Positions 13,298 through 14,254 of a stretch of 14,254 nt of DNA are shown here, piece after piece. Below the pieces are notes generated by a model. It made no database searches. It was not told the origin of the DNA and saw nothing but the letters and a program-made list of their open reading frames with translations. Source of the DNA: an uncultured Ruminococcus sp. (GTDB lineage Bacteria > Bacillota > Clostridia > Oscillospirales > Ruminococcaceae); the NCBI GenBank assembly GCA_900541495.1, contig UQKC01000056.1:1-14254 (forward strand), written 5' to 3'. Each line of letters begins with the position of its first letter. Position 1 is the first letter of the stretch. The position numbers and the translations under genes are program-made.

Positions 13298-13984
13298 TTA
13301 AAGCCTGCATTTTTCCTTTATCATTGAAATAACGAGCGAGATCGCACCCTCAAGATCAAGCTCCGAGGTATCGGCGAGAACAGCGTCATCAGCCTGCTTA
13401 AGCGGAGCAACATCACGGTGCATATCGTTGTAGTCACGCTGTTTGATATCCGCAAGAACCTGCTCGTAGGTCGGACAGTTCGGCTTTTCGGCAAGCTCCT
13501 TAAAGCGACGGTCTGCACGGACTTCCGCCGAAGCCGTAAGGAAAATTTTAAGATCGGCATTCGGCAAAACCACCGTTCCGATGTCGCGTCCGTCCATTAT
13601 AACGCTGTTTTTTGCCGCAATGTTTTGCTGTAGATCGAAAAGGAACTTCCGCACCTCGGGTATAGCCGAAACTGCCGATGCTCCCATTGAAACCTCGGGA
13701 GTGCGAATGAAATCCGAAACGTCCTTTTCGCCCGAAAAAACGTGCTGAACGCCGTCAATGAAACGGAGCGAGAAGAAGCCAACGCCGAATTTACCGAGTT
13801 CAGCAACGACCTTATCCTTGTCGCTCGGCGAAATTCCCCTCGATATCATCTCAAAAGCGACCGCTCTGTAAAGTGCGCCCGTGTCAACATAAATGAACCC
13901 GAGCTGCTTTGCAGCAGCCTTTGCTATCGTGCTTTTTCCTGCCCCTGCAGGTCCGTCTATTGCAATGTTATATACCTTTGACAT
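13298..13984 (-). CDS. cmk: Cytidylate kinase
   Basis: 228 residues from ATG 13984, the usual length for bacterial Cmk, which phosphorylates CMP and dCMP with ATP in the cytoplasm. The P-loop GPAGAGKS is at 11-18, DTGALYR at 34-40 and DGRDIGT at 131-137 (nucleotide-monophosphate binding). The lid-region arginines are in VRADRRFKE near 155-163 and in RDYNDMHRDVAPL near 183-195. I chose ATG 13984 over the in-frame TTG at 13993, because GAAAGGG abuts that TTG directly but is about 9 bases from the ATG. In Clostridia cmk often precedes plsC and ispH; here instead the next gene on the same strand is the YcdB/SLH gene, 400 bases on. No clear terminator directly follows the stop. Confidence 0.96.
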   Translation of the reverse strand: MSKVYNIAIDGPAGAGKSTIAKAAAKQLGFIYVDTGALYRAVAFEMISRGISPSDKDKVVAELGKFGVGFFSLRFIDGVQHVFSGEKDVSDFIRTPEVSMGASAVSAIPEVRKFLFDLQQNIAAKNSVIMDGRDIGTVVLPNADLKIFLTASAEVRADRRFKELAEKPNCPTYEQVLADIKQRDYNDMHRDVAPLKQADDAVLADTSELDLEGAISLVISMIKEKCRL

Positions 13985-14018
13985 TTTAAACAACCCTTTC
14001 TATTTTAAATTCGGAATG

Positions 14019-14037
14019 CGGAATTATTTTTATTCCG
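14019..14037. repeat. AT-rich inverted repeat upstream of cmk
   Basis: CGGAAT (14019-14024) and ATTCCG (14032-14037) around a T-rich 7-base loop. It sits inside the probable 5' leader of cmk and directly abuts the first GACGGGTGACCCGTC palindrome. Confidence 0.4.
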
Positions 14038-14042
14038 TAGTG

Positions 14043-14057
14043 GACGGGTGACCCGTC
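14043..14057. repeat. GACGGGTGACCCGTC palindrome, copy 2
   Basis: A perfect 15-base palindrome (7 bp around one base). It shares its whole core with the palindrome at 14184-14202, about 140 bases away. Confidence 0.6.
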
Positions 14058-14087
14058 ATGTTTGAACGCATAATGTTTGATATGAAC

Positions 14088-14120
14088 CACAATTTAATAA
14101 TGTGCATTGACCAAATTGTG
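14088..14120. repeat. CACAATTT/AAATTGTG inverted repeat
   Basis: An 8-bp perfect inverted repeat (14088-14095 and 14113-14120) with a 17-base loop, lying between the two GACGGGT palindromes. The whole of 13985-14254 has no gene that I can support. Confidence 0.4.
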
Positions 14121-14170
14121 TCGGCAATTTTGACAAATGGAAATTCCGAATAAAATGTACGTTGCAAAAA

Positions 14171-14202
14171 CGCCTTACGGCGTGGGACGGGTGACCCGTC
14201 CC
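14171..14202. repeat. CGCC-TTAC-GGCG hairpin joined to GGGACGGG palindrome, copy 3
   Basis: CGCC (14171-14174) pairs with GGCG (14179-14182), directly followed by the 19-base palindrome GGGACGGGTGACCCGTCCC (14184-14202) and CTACATTTT. The two adjacent hairpins look like a compact dispersed repeat unit. It lies between genes with no link to coding sequence. Confidence 0.6.
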
Positions 14203-14254
14203 CTACATTTTATATCGGTTTTATGCAAAATTTTTGCGCGATCATCGGGCGGAT

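Overview
The window looks like chromosomal DNA from a low-to-moderate GC, Gram-positive gut-type Clostridia. A Ruminococcus-like member of the Oscillospiraceae is my best guess. The reasons are consensus sigma-A promoters, strong AGGAGG-type ribosome binding sites, an SLH-anchored YcdB-type surface protein, and the codon usage. This assignment is inference.

Layout. (1) 1-620: a small Tic20/DUF4870-like membrane protein on the minus strand, with its own near-perfect promoter, a palindrome near the transcript start and a strong terminator. (2) 668-4218: a minus-strand operon from one good promoter: alpha/beta hydrolase, then the ComM/YifB AAA ATPase (translationally coupled), then an RluA-family pseudouridine synthase. 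(3) 4221-4674: a gene-free stretch packed with repeats. It holds a GGGACGG hairpin, a 161-bp MITE-like element with 17-bp terminal inverted repeats and a 12-14 bp target duplication, and a 101-bp foldback. (4) 4675-7754: a minus-strand operon of two multi-pass membrane proteins and one anchored extracytoplasmic protein, all of unknown function. (5) 7801-9753: a plus-strand, highly expressed-looking phospho-sugar mutase with a LacI-type palindrome in the divergent promoter region. (6) 9764-10576: a compact type III toxin-antitoxin module. It has a perfect promoter, 2.8 tandem 36-nt antitoxin RNA repeats, a leaky-looking terminator, an AT-rich toxN gene and a bidirectional terminator. (7) 10619-13192: an exported YcdB/SLH protein on the minus strand, behind a long structured leader ending in an intrinsic terminator. 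(8) 13298-13984: cytidylate kinase. (9) 13985-14254: a gene-free end with palindromic repeats.

The most interesting items are two. The first is the ToxIN-family system, very likely a phage-defence module acquired horizontally. The second is the unidentified structured RNA leader upstream of the SLH protein gene. In that leader three separate stems each contain a G-U wobble that pairs only if the minus strand is the RNA, and the helices are arranged like a transcription attenuator. The rest is mostly housekeeping or poorly characterised membrane functions.
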